Source: Taudactylus pleione
Lineage: Eukaryota; Chordata; Amphibia; Anura; Myobatrachidae
DNA length: 64,000 bases
Reading direction: 5' to 3'
Assembly: GCA_031769625.1 (NCBI GenBank)
Contig: JAUIMM010000583.1
Span: 1,707,501-1,771,500 of the forward strand
The translations under genes were made by a program, and so were the position numbers. Of this stretch, positions 1 through 14,743 are shown piece after piece (position 1 is the stretch's first letter; the number at the start of each line of letters is the position of its first letter). The notes below the pieces were generated by a model. It saw only the letters and a list, made by a program, of their open reading frames with translations. It had not been told where the DNA came from and searched no databases.

Positions 1-3000
1 TGATAAGCACCTGTGCGCTCTGTAGCTGTATGAGATGAGGAGAGTCTGTGGCTGCGCTGTGTGATATCAGGATGAGGGTAACGTAGATGTGATAAGCACC
101 TGTGCGCTCTGTAGCTGTATGAGATGAGTAGAGTCTGTGGCTGCGTTGTGCGATATCAGGATGAGGGTAACGTAGATGTGAAAAGCACCTGTGCGCTCTG
201 TAGCTGTATGAGATGAGGAGAGTCTGTGGCTGCGTTGTGTGATATCAGGATGAGGGTAACGTAGATGTGATAAGCACTTGTGCGCTCTGTAGCTGTATGA
301 GATAAGGAGAGTCTGTTACTGCGTTGTGTGATATCAGAATGAGGGTAACGTAGATGTGATAAGCACCTGTGCGCTATGTAGCTGTATGAGATGAGGAGAG
401 TCTGTGGCTGCGTTGTGTGATATCAGGATGAGGGTAACGTAGATGTGATAAGCACCTGTGCGCTCTGTAGCTGTATGAGATGAGGAGCGTGTGGATGCGT
501 TGTGTGATATCAGGACGAGGGTAACGTAGATGTGATAAGCACCTGTGCGCTCTGTATCTGTATGATATGAGGAGAGTCTGTGGCTGCGTTGTGTGATATC
601 AGGACGAGGGTAACGTTGATGTGATAAGCACCTGTGCGCTCTGTAGCTGTATGAGATGAGGAGAGTCTGTGGCTGCCTTGTGTGATATCAGGACGCGGGT
701 AACGTAGATGTGATAAGCACCTGTGCGCTCTGTAGCTGTATGAGATGAGGAGAGTCTGTGGCTGCGTTGTGCGATATCAGGATTAGGGTAACGTAGATGT
801 GATAAGCACCTGTGCGCACTGTATCTGTATGAGATGAGGAGAGTCTATGGCTGCGTTGTGTGATATCAGGACGAGGGTAACGTAGATGTGATAAGGACCT
901 GTGTGCTCTGTAGCTGTATGAGATGAGGAGAGTCTGTGGCTGCGTTGTGTGATATCAGGATGAGGGTAACATAGATGTGATAAGTACCTGTGCGCTCTGT
1001 AGCTGTATGAGATAAGGAGAGTCTGTGGCTGCGTTGTGTGATATCAGGATGAGGGTAACGTAGATGTGATAAGCACCTGTGCGCTCTGTATCTGTATGAG
1101 ATGAGGAGAGTCTGTGGCTGTGTTGTGTGATATCAGGATGAGGGTAACGTAGATGTGATAAGCACCTGTGCGCTCTGTAGCTGTATGAGATGAGGAGAAT
1201 CTGTTGCTGCGTTGTGTGATATCAGGATGAGGGTAACGTAGATGTGATAAGCACCTGTGAGCTCTGTAGCTGTATGAGATGAGGAGAGTCTGTGGCTGCG
1301 TTGTGTGATATCAGGATGAGGGTAACGTAGATGTGATAAGCACCTGTGCGCTCTGTAGCTGTATGAGATGAGGAGAGTCTGTGGCTGCGCTGTGTGATAT
1401 CAGGATGAGGGTAACGTAGATGTGATAAGCACCTGTGCGCTCTGTAGCTGTATGAGATGAGTAGAGTCTGTGGCTGCGTTGTGCGATATCAGGATGAGGG
1501 TAACGTAGATGTGATAAGCACCTGTGCGCTCTGTAGCTGTATGAGATGAGAGTCTGTGGCTGTGTTGTGTGATATCAGGATGAGGGTAACGTAGATGTGA
1601 TAAGCACCTGTGCGCTCTGTAGCTGTATGAGATGAGGAGAGTCTGTGGCTGCGTTGTGTGATATCAGGATGAGGGTAACGTAGATGTGATAAGCACCTGT
1701 GCGCTCTGTAGCTGTATGAGATAAGGAGAGTCTGTTACTGCGTTGTGTGATATCAGAATGAGGGTAACGTAGATGTGATAAGCACCTGTGCGCTCTGTAG
1801 CTGTATGAGATGAGGAGAGTCTGTGGCTGCGTTGTGTGATATCAGGATGAGGGTAACGTAGATGTGATAAGCACCTGTGCGCTCTGTAGCTGTATGAGAT
1901 GAGGAGAGTCTGTGGCTGCGTTGTGTGATATCAGGATGAGGGTAACGTAGATGTGATAAGCACCTGTGCTCTGTAGCTGTATGAGATGAGGAGAGTCTGT
2001 GGCTGCATTGTGTGATATCAGGATGAGGGTAACGTAGATGTGATAAGCACCTGTGCGCTCTGTATATGTATGAGATGAGGAGAGTCTGTGGTTGCATTAT
2101 GTGATATCAGGATGAGGGTAACGTAGATGTGATAAGCACCTGTGCGCTCTGTATATGTATGAGATGAGTCTGTGGCTGCGTTGTGTGATATCAGGATGAG
2201 GGTAACGTAGATGTGATAAGCACCTGTGCGCTCTGTAGCTGTATGAGATGAGGAGAGTCTGTGGCTGCGTTGTGCTATGTCAGGATGAGGGTAACGTAGA
2301 TGTGATAAGCACCTGTGCGCTCTGTATATGTATGAGATGAGGAGAGTCTGTGGCTGCCTTGTGTGATATCAGGATGAGGGTAACGTAGATGTGATAAGCA
2401 CCTGTGTGCTCTGTAGCTGTATGAGATGAGGAGAGTCTGTGGCTGCGTTGTGCTATGTCAGGATGAGGGTAACGTAGATGTGATAAGCACCTGTGTGCTC
2501 TGTAGCTGTATGAGATGAGGAGAGTCTGTGGCTGCGTTGTGTGATATCAGGATGAGGGTAACGTAGATGTGATAAGCACCTGTGCGCTCTGTAGCTGTAT
2601 GAGATAAGTAGAGTCAGTGGCTGGTTGTGTGATATCAGGATGAGGGTAACGTAGATGTGATAAGCACCTGTGCGCTCTGTATCTGTATGAGATAAGTAGA
2701 GTCTGTGGCTGCATTGTGTGATATCAGGATGAGGGTAACGTAGATGTGATAAGCACCTGTGCGCTCTGTAGCTGTATGAGATAAGTAGAGTCTGTGGCTG
2801 CATTGTGTGATATCAGGATGAGGGTAACGTAGATGTGATAAGCACCTGTGCGCTCTGTAGCTGTATGAGATGAGGAGAGTCTGTGGCTGCGTTGTGTGAT
2901 ATCAGGATGAGGGTAACGTAGATGTGATAAGCACCTGTGCGCTCTGTAGCTGTATGAGATAAGGAGAGTCAGTGGCTGGTTGTGTGATATCAGGATGAGG

Positions 3001-6000
3001 GTAACGTAGATGTGATAAGCACCTGTGCGCACTGTAGCTGTAGGAGATGAGGAGAGTCTGTGGCTGTGTTGTGTGATATCAGGATGAGGGTAACGTAGAT
3101 GTGATAAGCACCTGTGCGCTCTGTAGCTGTATGAGATGAGGAGAGTCTGTGGCTGCGTTGTGCGATATCAGGATGAGGGTAACGTAGATGTGATAAGCAC
3201 CTGTGCGCTCTGTAGCTGTATGAGATGAAGAGAGTCTGTGGCTGCGTTGTGCGATATCAGGATGAGGGTAACGTAGATGTGATAAGCACCTGTGCGCTCT
3301 GTAGCTGTATGAGATGAAGAGAGTCTGTGGCTGCGTTGTGCGATATCAGGATGAGGGTAACGTAGATGTGATAAGCACCTGTGCGCTCTGTAGCTGTATG
3401 AGATGAGAGTCTGTGGCTGCGTTGTTTGATATCAGGATGAGGGTAACGTAGATGTGATATGCACCTGAGCGCTCTGTATCTGTATGAGATAAGGAGAGTG
3501 TGGATGCGTTGAGTGATATCAGGATGAGGGTAACGTAGATGTGATAAGCACCTGTGCGCTCTGTAGCTGTATGAGATGAGGAGAGTGTGGATGCGTTGTG
3601 TGATATCAGGACGAGGGTAACGTAGATGTGATAAGCACCTGTGCGCTTTGTAGCTGTATGAGATGAGGAGAGTCTGTGGCTGCCTTGTGTGATATCAGGA
3701 CGAGGGTAACGTAGATGTGATAAGCACCTGTGCGCTCTGTAGCTGTATGAGATGAGGAGAGTCTGTGGCTGCGTTGTGCGATATCGGGATTAGGGTAACG
3801 TAGATGTGATAAGCACCTGTGCGCACTGTATCTGTATGAGATGAGGAGAGTCTATGGCTGTGTTGTGTGATATCAGGACGAGGGTAACGTAGATGTGATA
3901 AGGACCTGTGTGCTCTGTAGCTGTATGAGATGAGGAGAGTCTGTGGCTGCGTTGTGTGATATCAGGATGAGGGTAACGTAGATGTGATAAGCACCTGTGC
4001 GCTCTGTATATGTATGAGATGAGGAGAGTCTGTGGCTGCGTTGTGTGATATCAGGATGAGGGTAACGTAGATGTGATAAGCACCTGTGTTCTCTGTAGCT
4101 GTATGAGATGAGGAGAGTCTGTGGCTGTGTTGTGTGATATCAGGATGAGGGTAACGTAGATGTGATAAGCACCTGTGCGCTCTGTATATGTATGAGATGA
4201 GAGTCTGTGGATGCGTTGTGTGATATCAGGACGAGGGTAACGTAGATGTGATAAGCACCTGTGCGCTCTGTAGCTGTATGAGATGAGAAGAGTCTGTGGA
4301 TGCGTTGTGTGATATCAGGATGAGGGTAACGTAGATGTGATAAGCACCTGTGCGCTCTGTAGCTGTATGAGATGAGGAGAGTCTGTGGCTGTGTTGTGTG
4401 ATATCAGGATGAGGGTAACGTAGATGTGATAAGCACCTGTGCGCTCTGTAGCTGTATGAGATAAGGAGTGTCTGTGGCTGCGTTGTGTGATATCAGGATG
4501 AGGGTAATGTAGATGTGATAAGCACCTGTGCGCTCTGTAGCTGTATGAGATGAGGAGAGTCTGTGGCTGCGTTGTGTGATATCAGGATGAGGGTAACATA
4601 GATGTGATAAGCACCAGTGTGCTCTGTAGCTGTATGAGATGAGGAGAGTCTGTGGCTGCGTTGTGTGATATCAGGATGAGGGTAACGTAGATGTGATAAG
4701 CACCTGTGCGCTCTGTAGCTGTATGAGATGAGGAGAGTCTGTGGCTGCGTTGTGCTATGTCAGGATGAGGGTAACGTAGATGTGATAAGCACCTGTGCGC
4801 TCTGTAGCTGTATGAGATGAGGAGAGTCTGTGGCTGCGTTGTGTGATATCAGGATGAGGGTAACGTAGATGTGATAAGCACCTGTGCGCTCTGTAGCTGT
4901 ATGAGATAAGGAGAGTCAGTGGCTGGTTGTGTGATATCAGGATGAGGGTAACGTAGATGTGATAAGCACCTGTGCGCTCTGTATCTGTATGAGATGAGGA
5001 GAGTCTGTGGTTTCATTATGTGATATCAGGATGAGGGTAACGTAGATGTGATAAGCACCTGTGCGCTCTGTAGCTGTATGAGATGAGGAGAGTCTGTGGT
5101 TGCGTTGTGCTATGTCAGGATGAGGGTAACGTAGATGTGATAAGCACCTGTGCGCTCTGTAGCTGTATGAGATGAAGAGAGTCTGTGGCTGTGTTGTATG
5201 ATATCAGGATGTGGGTAACGTAGATGTGATAAGCACCTGTGAGCTCTGTAGCTGTATGAGATGAAGAGAGTCTGTGGCTGTGTTGTGTGATATCAGGATG
5301 AGGGTAACGTAGATGTGATAAGCACCTGTGCGCTCTGTAGCTGTATGAGATGAGGAGAGTCTGTGGCTGCGTTGTGTGATATCAGGATGAGGGTAACGTA
5401 GATGTGATAAGCACCTGTGTGCTCTGTATCTGTATGAGATGAGGAGAGTCTGTGGCTGCTTTGTGCGATATCAGGATGAGGGTAACGTAGATGTGATAAG
5501 CACCTGTGCGCTCTGTAGCTGTATGAGATGAGGAGAGTCTGTGGCTGCGTTGTGCGATATCAGGATGAGGGTAACGTAGATGTGATAAGCACCTGTGCGC
5601 TCTGTAGCTGTATGAGATGAGGAGAGTCTGTGGCTGCGTTGTGCGATATCAGGATGAGGGTAACGTAGATGTGATAAGCACCTGTGCGCTCTGTAGCTGT
5701 ATGAGATGAGGAGAGTGTGGATGCGTTGTGTGATATCAGGATGAGGGTAACGTAGATGTGATATGCACCTGTGCGCTCTGTATCTGTATGAGATGAGGAG
5801 AGTCTGTGGATGCGTTGTGTGATATCAGGATGAGGGTAACGTAGATGTGATAAGCACCTGTGCGCTCTGTAGCTGTATGAGATGAGGAGAGTGTGGATGC
5901 GTTGTGTGATATCAGGACGAGGGTAACGTAGATGTGATAAGCACCTGTGCGCTCTGTAGCTGTATGAGATGAGGAGAGTCTGTGGCTGCGTTGTGTGATA

Positions 6001-9000
6001 TCAGGACGAGGGTAACGTAGATGTGATAAGCACCTGTGCGCTCTGTAGCTGTATGAGATGAGGAGAGTCTGTGGCTGTGTTGTGTGATATCAGGATGAGG
6101 GTAACGTAGATGTGATAAGCACCTGTGCGCTCTGTATCTGTATGAGATGAGGAGAGTCTGTGGCTGTGTTGTGTGATATCAGGATGAGGGTAACGTAGAT
6201 GTGATAAGCACCTGTGCGCTCTGTAGCTGTATGAGATGAGGAGAATCTGTGGCTGCGTTGTGTGATATCAGGATGAGGGTAACGTAGATGTGATAAGCAC
6301 CTGTGCGTTCTGTATCTGTATGAGATGAGGAGAGTCTGTGGCTGCGTTGTGTGATATCAGGATGAGGGTAACGTAGATGTGATAAGCACCTGTGCGCTCT
6401 GTAGCTGTATGAGATGAGGAGAGTCTGTGGCTGCGCTGTGTGATATCAGGATGAGGGTAACGTAGATGTGATAAGCACCTGTGCGCTCTGTAGCTGTATG
6501 AGATGAGTAGAGTCTGTGGCTGCGTTGTGCGATATCAGGATGAGGGTAACGTAGATGTGAAAAGCACCTGTGCGCTCTGTAGCTGTATGAGATGAGGAGA
6601 GTCTGTGGCTGCGTTGTGTGATATCAGGATGAGGGTAACGTAGATGTGATAAGCACTTGTGCGCTCTGTAGCTATATGAGATAAGGAGAGTCTGTTACTG
6701 CGTTGTGTGATATCAGAATGAGGGTAACGTAGATGTGATAAGCACCTGTGCGCTCTGTAGCTGTATGAGATGAGGAGAGTCTGTGGCTGCGTTGTGTGAT
6801 ATCAGGATGAGGGTAACGTAGATGTGATAAGCACCTGTGCGCTCTGTAGCTGTATGAGATGAGGAGCGTGTGGATGCGTTGTGTGATATCAGGACGAGGG
6901 TAACGTAGATGTGATAAGCACCTGTGCGCTCTGTATCTGTATGAGATGAGGAGAGTCTGTGGCTGCGTTGTGTGATATCAGGACGAGGGTAACGTAGATG
7001 TGATAAGCACCTGTGCGCTCTGTAGCTGTATGAGATGAGGAGAGTCTGTGGCTGCCTTGTGTGATATCAGGACGCGGGTAACGTAGATGTGATAAGCACC
7101 TGTGCGCTCTGTAGCTGTATGAGATGAGGAGAGTCTGTGGCTGCGTTGTGCGATATCAGGATTAGGGTAACGTAGATGTGATAAGCACCTGTGCGCACTG
7201 TATCTGTATGAGATGAGGAGAGTCTATGGCTGCGTTGTGTGATATCAGGACGAGGGTAACGTAGACGTGATAAGGACCTGTGTGCTCTGTAGCTGTATGA
7301 GATGAGGAGAGTCTGTGGCTGCGTTGTGTGATATCAGGATGAGGGTAACATAGATGTGATAAGTACCTGTGCGCTCTGTAGCTGTATGAGATAAGGAGAG
7401 TCTGTGGCTGCGTTGTGTGATATCAGGATGAGGGTAACGTAGATGTGATAAGCACCTGTGCGCTCTGTATCTGTATGAGATGAGGAGAGTCTGTGGCTGT
7501 GTTGTGTGATATCAGGATGAGGGTAACGTAGATGTGATAAGCACCTGTGCGCTCTGTAGCTGTATGAGATGAGGAGAATCTGTGGCTGCGTTGTGTGATA
7601 TCAGGATGAGGGTAACGTAGATGTGATAAGCACCTGTGAGCTCTGTAGCTGTATGAGATGAGGAGAGTCTGTGGCTGCGTTGTGTGATATCAGGATGAGG
7701 GTAACGTAGATGTGATAAGCACCTGTGCGCTCTGTAGCTGTATGAGATGAGGAGAGTCTGTGGCTGCGCTGTGTGATATCAGGATGAGGGTAACGTAGAT
7801 GTGATAAGCACCTGTGCGCTCTGTAGCTGTATGAGATGAGTAGAGTCTGTGGCTGCGTTGTGCGATATCAGGATGAGGGTAACGTAGATGTGATAAGCAC
7901 CTGTGCGCTCTGTAGCTGTATGAGATGAGAGTCTGTGGCTGTGTTGTGTGATATCAGGATGAGGGTAACGTAGATGTGATAAGCACCTGTGCGCTCTGTA
8001 GCTGTATGAGATGAGGAGAGTCTGTGGCTGCGTTGTGTGATATCATGATGAGGGTAACGTAGATGTGATAAGCACCTGTGCGCTCTGTAGCTGTATGAGA
8101 TAAGGAGAGTCTGTTACTGCGTTGTGTGATATCAGAATGAGGGTAACGTAGATGTGATAAGCACCTGTGCGCTCTGTAGCTGTATGAGATGAGGAGAGTC
8201 TGTGGCTGCGTTGTGTGATATCAGGATGAGGGTAACGTAGATGTGATAAGCACCTGTGCGCTCTGTAGCTGTATGAGATGAGGAGAGTCTGTGGCTGCGT
8301 TGTGTGATATCAGGATGAGGGTAACGTAGATGTGATAAGCACCTGTGCTCTGTAGCTGTATGAGATGAGGAGAGTCTGTGGCTGCATTGTGTGATATCAG
8401 GATGAGGGTAACGTAGATGTGATAAGCACCTGTGCGCTCTGTATATGTATGAGATGAGGAGAGTCTGTGGTTGCATTATGTGATATCAGGATGAGGGTAA
8501 CGTAGATGTGATAAGCACCTGTGCGCTCTGTATATGTATGAGATGAGTCTGTGGCTGCGTTGTGTGATATCAGGATGAGGGTAACGTAGATGTGATAAGC
8601 ACCTGTGCGCTCTGTAGCTGTATGAGATGAGGAGAGTCTGTGGCTGCGTTGTGCTATGTCAGGATGAGGGTAACGTAGATGTGATAAGCACCTGTGCGCT
8701 CTGTATATGTATGAGATGAGGAGAGTCTGTGGCTGCCTTGTGTGATATCAGGATGAGGGTAACGTAGATGTGATAAGCACCTGTGTGCTCTGTAGCTGTA
8801 TGAGATGAGGAGAGTCTGTGGCTGCGTTGTGCTATGTCAGGATGAGGGTAACGTAGATGTGATAAGCACCTGTGTGCTCTGTAGCTGTATGAGATGAGGA
8901 GAGTCTGTGGCTGCGTTGTGTGATATCAGGATGAGGGTAACGTAGATGTGATAAGCACCTGTGCGCTCTGTAGCTGTATGAAATAAGTAGAGTCAGTGGC

Positions 9001-11820
9001 TGGTTGTGTGATATCAGGATGAGGGTAACGTAGATGTGATAAGCACCTGTGCGCTCTGTATCTGTATGAGATAAGTAGAGTCTGTGGCTGCATTGTGTGA
9101 TATCAGGATGAGGGTAACGTAGATGTGATAAGCACCTGTGCGCTCTGTAGCTGTATGAGATAAGTAGAGTCTGTGGCTGCATTGTGTGATATCAGGATGA
9201 GGGTAACGTAGATGTGATAAGCACCTGTGCGCTCTGTAGCTGTATGAGATAAGGAGAGTCAGTGGCTGGTTGTGTGATATCAGGATGAGGGTAACGTAGA
9301 TGTGATAAGCACCTGTGCGCACTGTAGCTGTAGGAGATGAGGAGAGTCTGTGGCTGTGTTGTGTGATATCAGGATGAGGGTAACGTAGATGTGATAAGCA
9401 CCTGTGCGCTCTGTAGCTGTATGAGATGAGGAGAGTCTGTGGCTGCGTTGTGCGATATCAGGATGAGGGTAACGTAGATGTGATAAGCACCTGTGCGCTC
9501 TGTAGCTGTATGAGATGAAGAGAGTCTGTGGCTGCGTTGTGCGATATCAGGATGAGGGTAACGTAGATGTGATAAGCACCTGTGCGCTCTGTAGCTGTAT
9601 GAGATGAAGAGAGTCTGTGGCTGCGTTGTGCGATATCAGGATGAGGGTAACGTAGATGTGATATGCACCTGAGCGCTCTGTATCTGTATGAGATGAGGAG
9701 AGTGTGGATGCGTTGAGTGATATCAGGATGAGGGTAACGTAGATGTGATAAGCACCTGTGCGCTCTGTAGCTGTATGAGATGAGGAGAGTGTGGATGCGT
9801 TGTGTGATATCAGGACGAGGGTAACGTAGATGTGATAAGCACCTGTGCGCTCTGTAGCTGTATGAGATGAGGAGAGTCTGTGGCTGCCTTGTGTGATATC
9901 AGGACGAGGGTAACGTAGATGTGATAAGCACCTGTGCGCTCTGTAGCTGTATGAGATGAGGAGAGTCTGTGGCTGCGTTGTGCGATATCGGGATTAGGGT
10001 AACGTAGATGTGATAAGCACCTGTGCGCACTGTATCTGTATGAGATGAGGAGAGTCTATGGCTGTGTTGTGTGATATCAGGACGAGGGTAACGTAGATGT
10101 GATAAGGACCTGTGTGCTCTGTAGCTGTATGAGATGAGGAGAGTCTGTGGCTGCGTTGTGTGATATCAGGATGAGGGTAACGTAGATGTGATAAGCACCT
10201 GTGCGCTCTGTATATGTATGAGATGAGGAGAGTCTGTGGCTGCGTTGTGTGATATCAGGATGAGGGTAACGTAGATGTGATAAGCACCTGTGTTCTCTGT
10301 AGCTGTATGAGATGAGGAGAGTCTGTGGCTGTGTTGTGTGATATCAGGATGAGGGTAACGTAGATGTGATAAGCACCTGTGCGCTCTGTATATGTATGAG
10401 ATGAGAGTCTGTGGATGCGTTGTGTGATATCAGGACGAGGGTAACGTAGATGTGATAAGCACCTGTGCGCTCTGTAGCTGTATGAGATGAGAAGAGTCTG
10501 TGGATGCGTTGTGTGATATCAGGATGAGGGTAACGTAGATGTGATAAGCACCTGTGCGCTCTGTAGCTGTATGAGATAAGGAGAGTCTGTGGCTGCGTTG
10601 TGTGATATCAGGATGAGGGTAATGTAGATGTGATAAGCACCTGTGCGCTCTGTAGCTGTATGAGATGAGGAGAGTCTGTGGCTGCGTTGTGTGATATCAG
10701 GATGAGGGTAACATAGATGTGATAAGCACCAGTGTGCTCTGTAGCTGTATGAGATGAGGAGAGTCTGTGGCTGCATTGTGTGATATCAGGATGAGGGTAA
10801 CGTAGATGTGATAAGCACCTGTGCGCTCTGTAGCTGTATGAGATGAGGAGAGTCTGTGGTTGCGTTGTGCTATGTCAGGATGAGGGTAACGTAGATGTGA
10901 TAAGCACCTGTGCGCTCTGTAGCTGTATGAGATGAAGAGAGTCTGTGGCTGTGTTGTATGATATCAGGATGTGGGTAACGTAGATGTGATAAGCACCTGT
11001 GAGCTCTGTAGCTGTATGAGATGAAGAGAGTCTGTGGCTGTGTTGTGTGATATCAGGATGAGGGTAACGTAGATGTGATAAGCACCTGTGCGCTCTGTAG
11101 CTGTATGAGATGAGGAGAGTCTGTGGCTGCGTTGTGTGATATCAGGATGAGGGTAACGTAGATGTGATAAGCACCTGTGTGCTCTGTATCTGTATGAGAT
11201 GAGGAGAGTCTGTGGCTGCTTTGTGCGATATCAGGATGAGGGTAACGTAGATGTGATAAGCACCTGTGCGCTCTGTAGCTGTATGAGATGAGGAGAGTCT
11301 GTGGCTGCGTTGTGCGATATCAGGATGAGGGTAACGTAGATGTGATAAGCACCTGTGCGCTCTGTAGCTGTATGAGATGAGGAGAGTCTGTGGCTGCGTT
11401 GTGCGATATCAGGATGAGGGTAACGTAGATGTGATAAGCACCTGTGCGCTCTGTAGCTGTATGAGATGAGGAGAGTGTGGATGCGTTGTGTGATATCAGG
11501 ATGAGGGTAACGTAGATGTGATATGCACCTGTGCGCTCTGTATCTGTATGAGATGAGGAGAGTCTGTGGATGCGTTGTGTGATATCAGGATGAGGGTAAC
11601 GTAGATGTGATAAGCACCTGTGCGCTCTGTAGCTGTATGAGATGAGGAGAGTGTGGATGCGTTGTGTGATATCAGGACGAGGGTAACGTAGATGTGATAA
11701 GCACCTGTGCGCTCTGTAGCTGTATGAGATGAGGAGAGTCTGTGGCTGCGTTGTGTGATATCAGGACGAGGGTAACGTAGATGTGATAAGCACCTGTGCG
11801 CTCTGTAGCTGTATGAGATG
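1..11820. repeat. Higher-order duplication inside the 89-bp array (offset 6379 bp)
   Basis: The rare variant units at the window start recur in the same order 6379 bp downstream: the GTAGAG variant near 128, GTGAAAAGCACC near 177, CACTTGTG near 275, and the GTTACTGCG units near 314 and 1733. The match runs from 1 versus 6380 through about 3032 versus 9322, where the offset has shortened by one 89-bp unit to 6290. It continues with further deletions (offset about 5760 around 5168 versus 10930) and breaks near 6060/11820. This indicates a multi-kilobase tandem duplication followed by unit losses. Confidence 0.85.
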
Positions 11821-14743
11821 AGGAGAGTCTGTGGCTGCGTTGTGCGATATCAGGATTAGGGTAACGTAGATGTGATAAGCACCTGTGCGCACTGTATCTG
11901 TATGAGATGAGGAGAGTCTATGGCTGCGTTGTGTGATATCAGGACGAGGGTAACGTAGATGTGATAAGGACCTGTGTGCTCTGTAGCTGTATGAGATGAG
12001 GAGAGTCTGTGGCTGCGTTGTGTGATATCAGGATGAGGGTAACATAGATGTGATAAGCACCAGTGTGCTCTGTAGCTGTATGAGATGAGGAGAGTCTGTG
12101 GCTGCGTTGTGTGATATCAGGATCAGGATGAGGGTAACGTAGATGTGATAAGCACCTGTGCGCTCTGTAGCTGTATGAGATGAGGAGAGTCTGTGGCTGC
12201 GTTGTGTGATATCAGGATGAGGGTAACGTAGATGTGATAAGCACCTGTGCGCTCTGTAGCAGTATGAGATAAGGAGAGTCTGTGGCTGCATTGTGTGATA
12301 TCAGGATGAGGTTAATGTAGATGTGATAAGCACCTGTGCGCTCTGTAGCTGTATGAGATGAGGAGAGTCTGTGGCTGCGTTGTGTGATATCAGGATGAGG
12401 GTAACATAGATGTGATAAGCACCAGTGTGTTCTGTAGCTGTATGAGATGAGGAGAGTCTGTGGCTGCGTTGTGTGATATCAGGATGAGGGTAACGTAGAT
12501 GTGATAAGCACCTGTGCGCTCTGTAGCTGTATGAGATAAGGAGAGTCTGTGGCTGCGTTGTGTGATATCAGGATGAGGGTAATGTAGATGTGATAAGCAC
12601 CTGTGTTCTCTGTAGCTGTATGAGATGAGGAGAGTCTGTGTCTGTGTTGTGTGATATCAGGATGAGGGTAACGGAGATGTGATAAGCACCTGTGCGCTCT
12701 GTAGCTGTATGAGATGAGAGTCTGTGACTGCGTTGTGTGATATCAGGATGAGGGTAACGTAGATGTGATAAGCACCTGTGCGCTCTGTAGCTGTATGAGA
12801 TGAGAAGAGTCTGTGGCTGCGTTGTGTGATATCAGGATCAGGATGAGGGTAACGTAGATGTGATAAGCACCTGTGCGCTCTGTAGCTGTATGAGATGAGG
12901 AGAGTCTGTGGCTGCGTTGTGTGATATCAGGATGAGGGTAACGTAGATGTGATATGCACCTGTGCGCTCTGTAGCTGTATGAGATAAGGAGAGTCTGTGG
13001 CTGCGTTGTGTGATATCAGGATGAGGGTAACGTACATGTGATAAGCACCTGTGCGCTCTATAGCTGTATGAGATGAGGAGAGTCTGTGGCTGCGTTGTGT
13101 GATATCAGGATGAGGGTAACGTAGATGTGATAAGCACCTGTGCGCTCTGTATATGTATGAGATGAGGAGAGTCTGTGGTTGCGTTGTGCGATATCAGGAT
13201 GAGGGTAACGTAGATGTGATAAGCACCTGTGCGCGCTGTAGCTGTATGAGATGAGGAGAGTCTGTGGCTGCATTGTGTGATATCAGGATGAGGGTAACGT
13301 AGATGTGATAAGCACCTGTGCGCTCTGTAGCTGTATGAGATAAGGAGAGTCTGTGGCTGCGTTGTGTGATATCAGGATGAGGGTAACGTAGATGTGATAA
13401 GCACCTGTGCGCTCTGTAGCTGTATGAGATAAGGAGAGTCAGTGGCTGGTTGTGTGATATCAGGATGAGGTTAACGTAGATGTGATAAGCACCTGTGCGC
13501 ACTGTAGCTGTATGAGATGAGGAGAGTCTGTGGCTGTGTTGTGCTATGTCAGGATGAGGGTAACGTAGATGTGATAAGCACCTGTGCGCACTGTAGCTGT
13601 ATGAGATGAGGAGAGTTTGTGGCTGCGTTGTGCGATATCAGGATGAGGGTAACGTAGATGTGATAAGCAGCTGTGCGCTCTGTAGCTGTATGAGATGAGG
13701 AGAGTTTGTGGCTGCGTTGTGTGATATCAGGATGAGGGTAACGTAGATGTGATAAGCACCTGTGCGCTCTGTAGCTGTATGAGATGAGGAGAGTCTGTGG
13801 CTGCGTTGTGTGATATCAGGATGAGGGTAACGTAGATGTGTGATAAGCACCTGTGCGCTCTGTAGCTGTATGAGATGAGGAGAGTCTGTGGCTGCGTTGT
13901 GCGATATCAGGATGAGGGTAACGTAGATGTGATAAGCACCTGTGCGCTTTGTAGCTGTATGAGATGAGGAGTGTCTGTGGCTGTGTTGTGTGATATCAGG
14001 ATGAGGGTAACGTAGATGTGATAAGTACCTGTGCGCTCTGTAGCTGTATGAGATGAGGAGAGTCTGTGGCTGCGTTGTGCGATGTCAGGATGAGGGTAAC
14101 GTAGATGTGATAAGCACCTGTGCGCGCTGTAGCTGTATGAGATGAGGAGAGTCTGTGGCTGCCTTGTGTGATATCAGGATGAGGGTAACGTAGATGTGAT
14201 AAGCACCTGTGCGCTCTGTAGATGTATGAGATGAGGAGAGTCTGTGGCTGCGTTGTGTGATATCAGGATGAGGGTAACGTAGATGTGATAAGCACCTGTG
14301 CGCTCTGTAGCTGTATGAGATGAGGAGAGTCTGTGGCTGCGTTGTGTGATATCAGGATGAGGGTAACGTAGATGTGATAAGCACCTGTGCGCTCTGTAGC
14401 TGTATGAGATGAGAAGAGTCTGTGGCTGCGTTGTGTGATATCAGGATCAGGATTTGGGTAACGTAGATGTGATAAGCACCTGTGCTCTCTGTAGCTGTAT
14501 GAGATGAGGAGAGTCTGTGGCTGCGTTGTGTGATATCAGGATGAGGGTAACGTAGATGTGATAAGCACCTGTGCGCTCTGTAGCTGTATGAGATGAGGAG
14601 AGTCTGTGGCTGCGTTGTGCGATATCAGGATGAGGGTAACGTAGATGTGATAAGCACCTGTGCGCTCTGTAGCTGTATGAGATAAGGAGAGTCTGTGGCT
14701 GCGTTGTGTGATATCAGGATGAGGGTAATGTAGATGTGATAAG

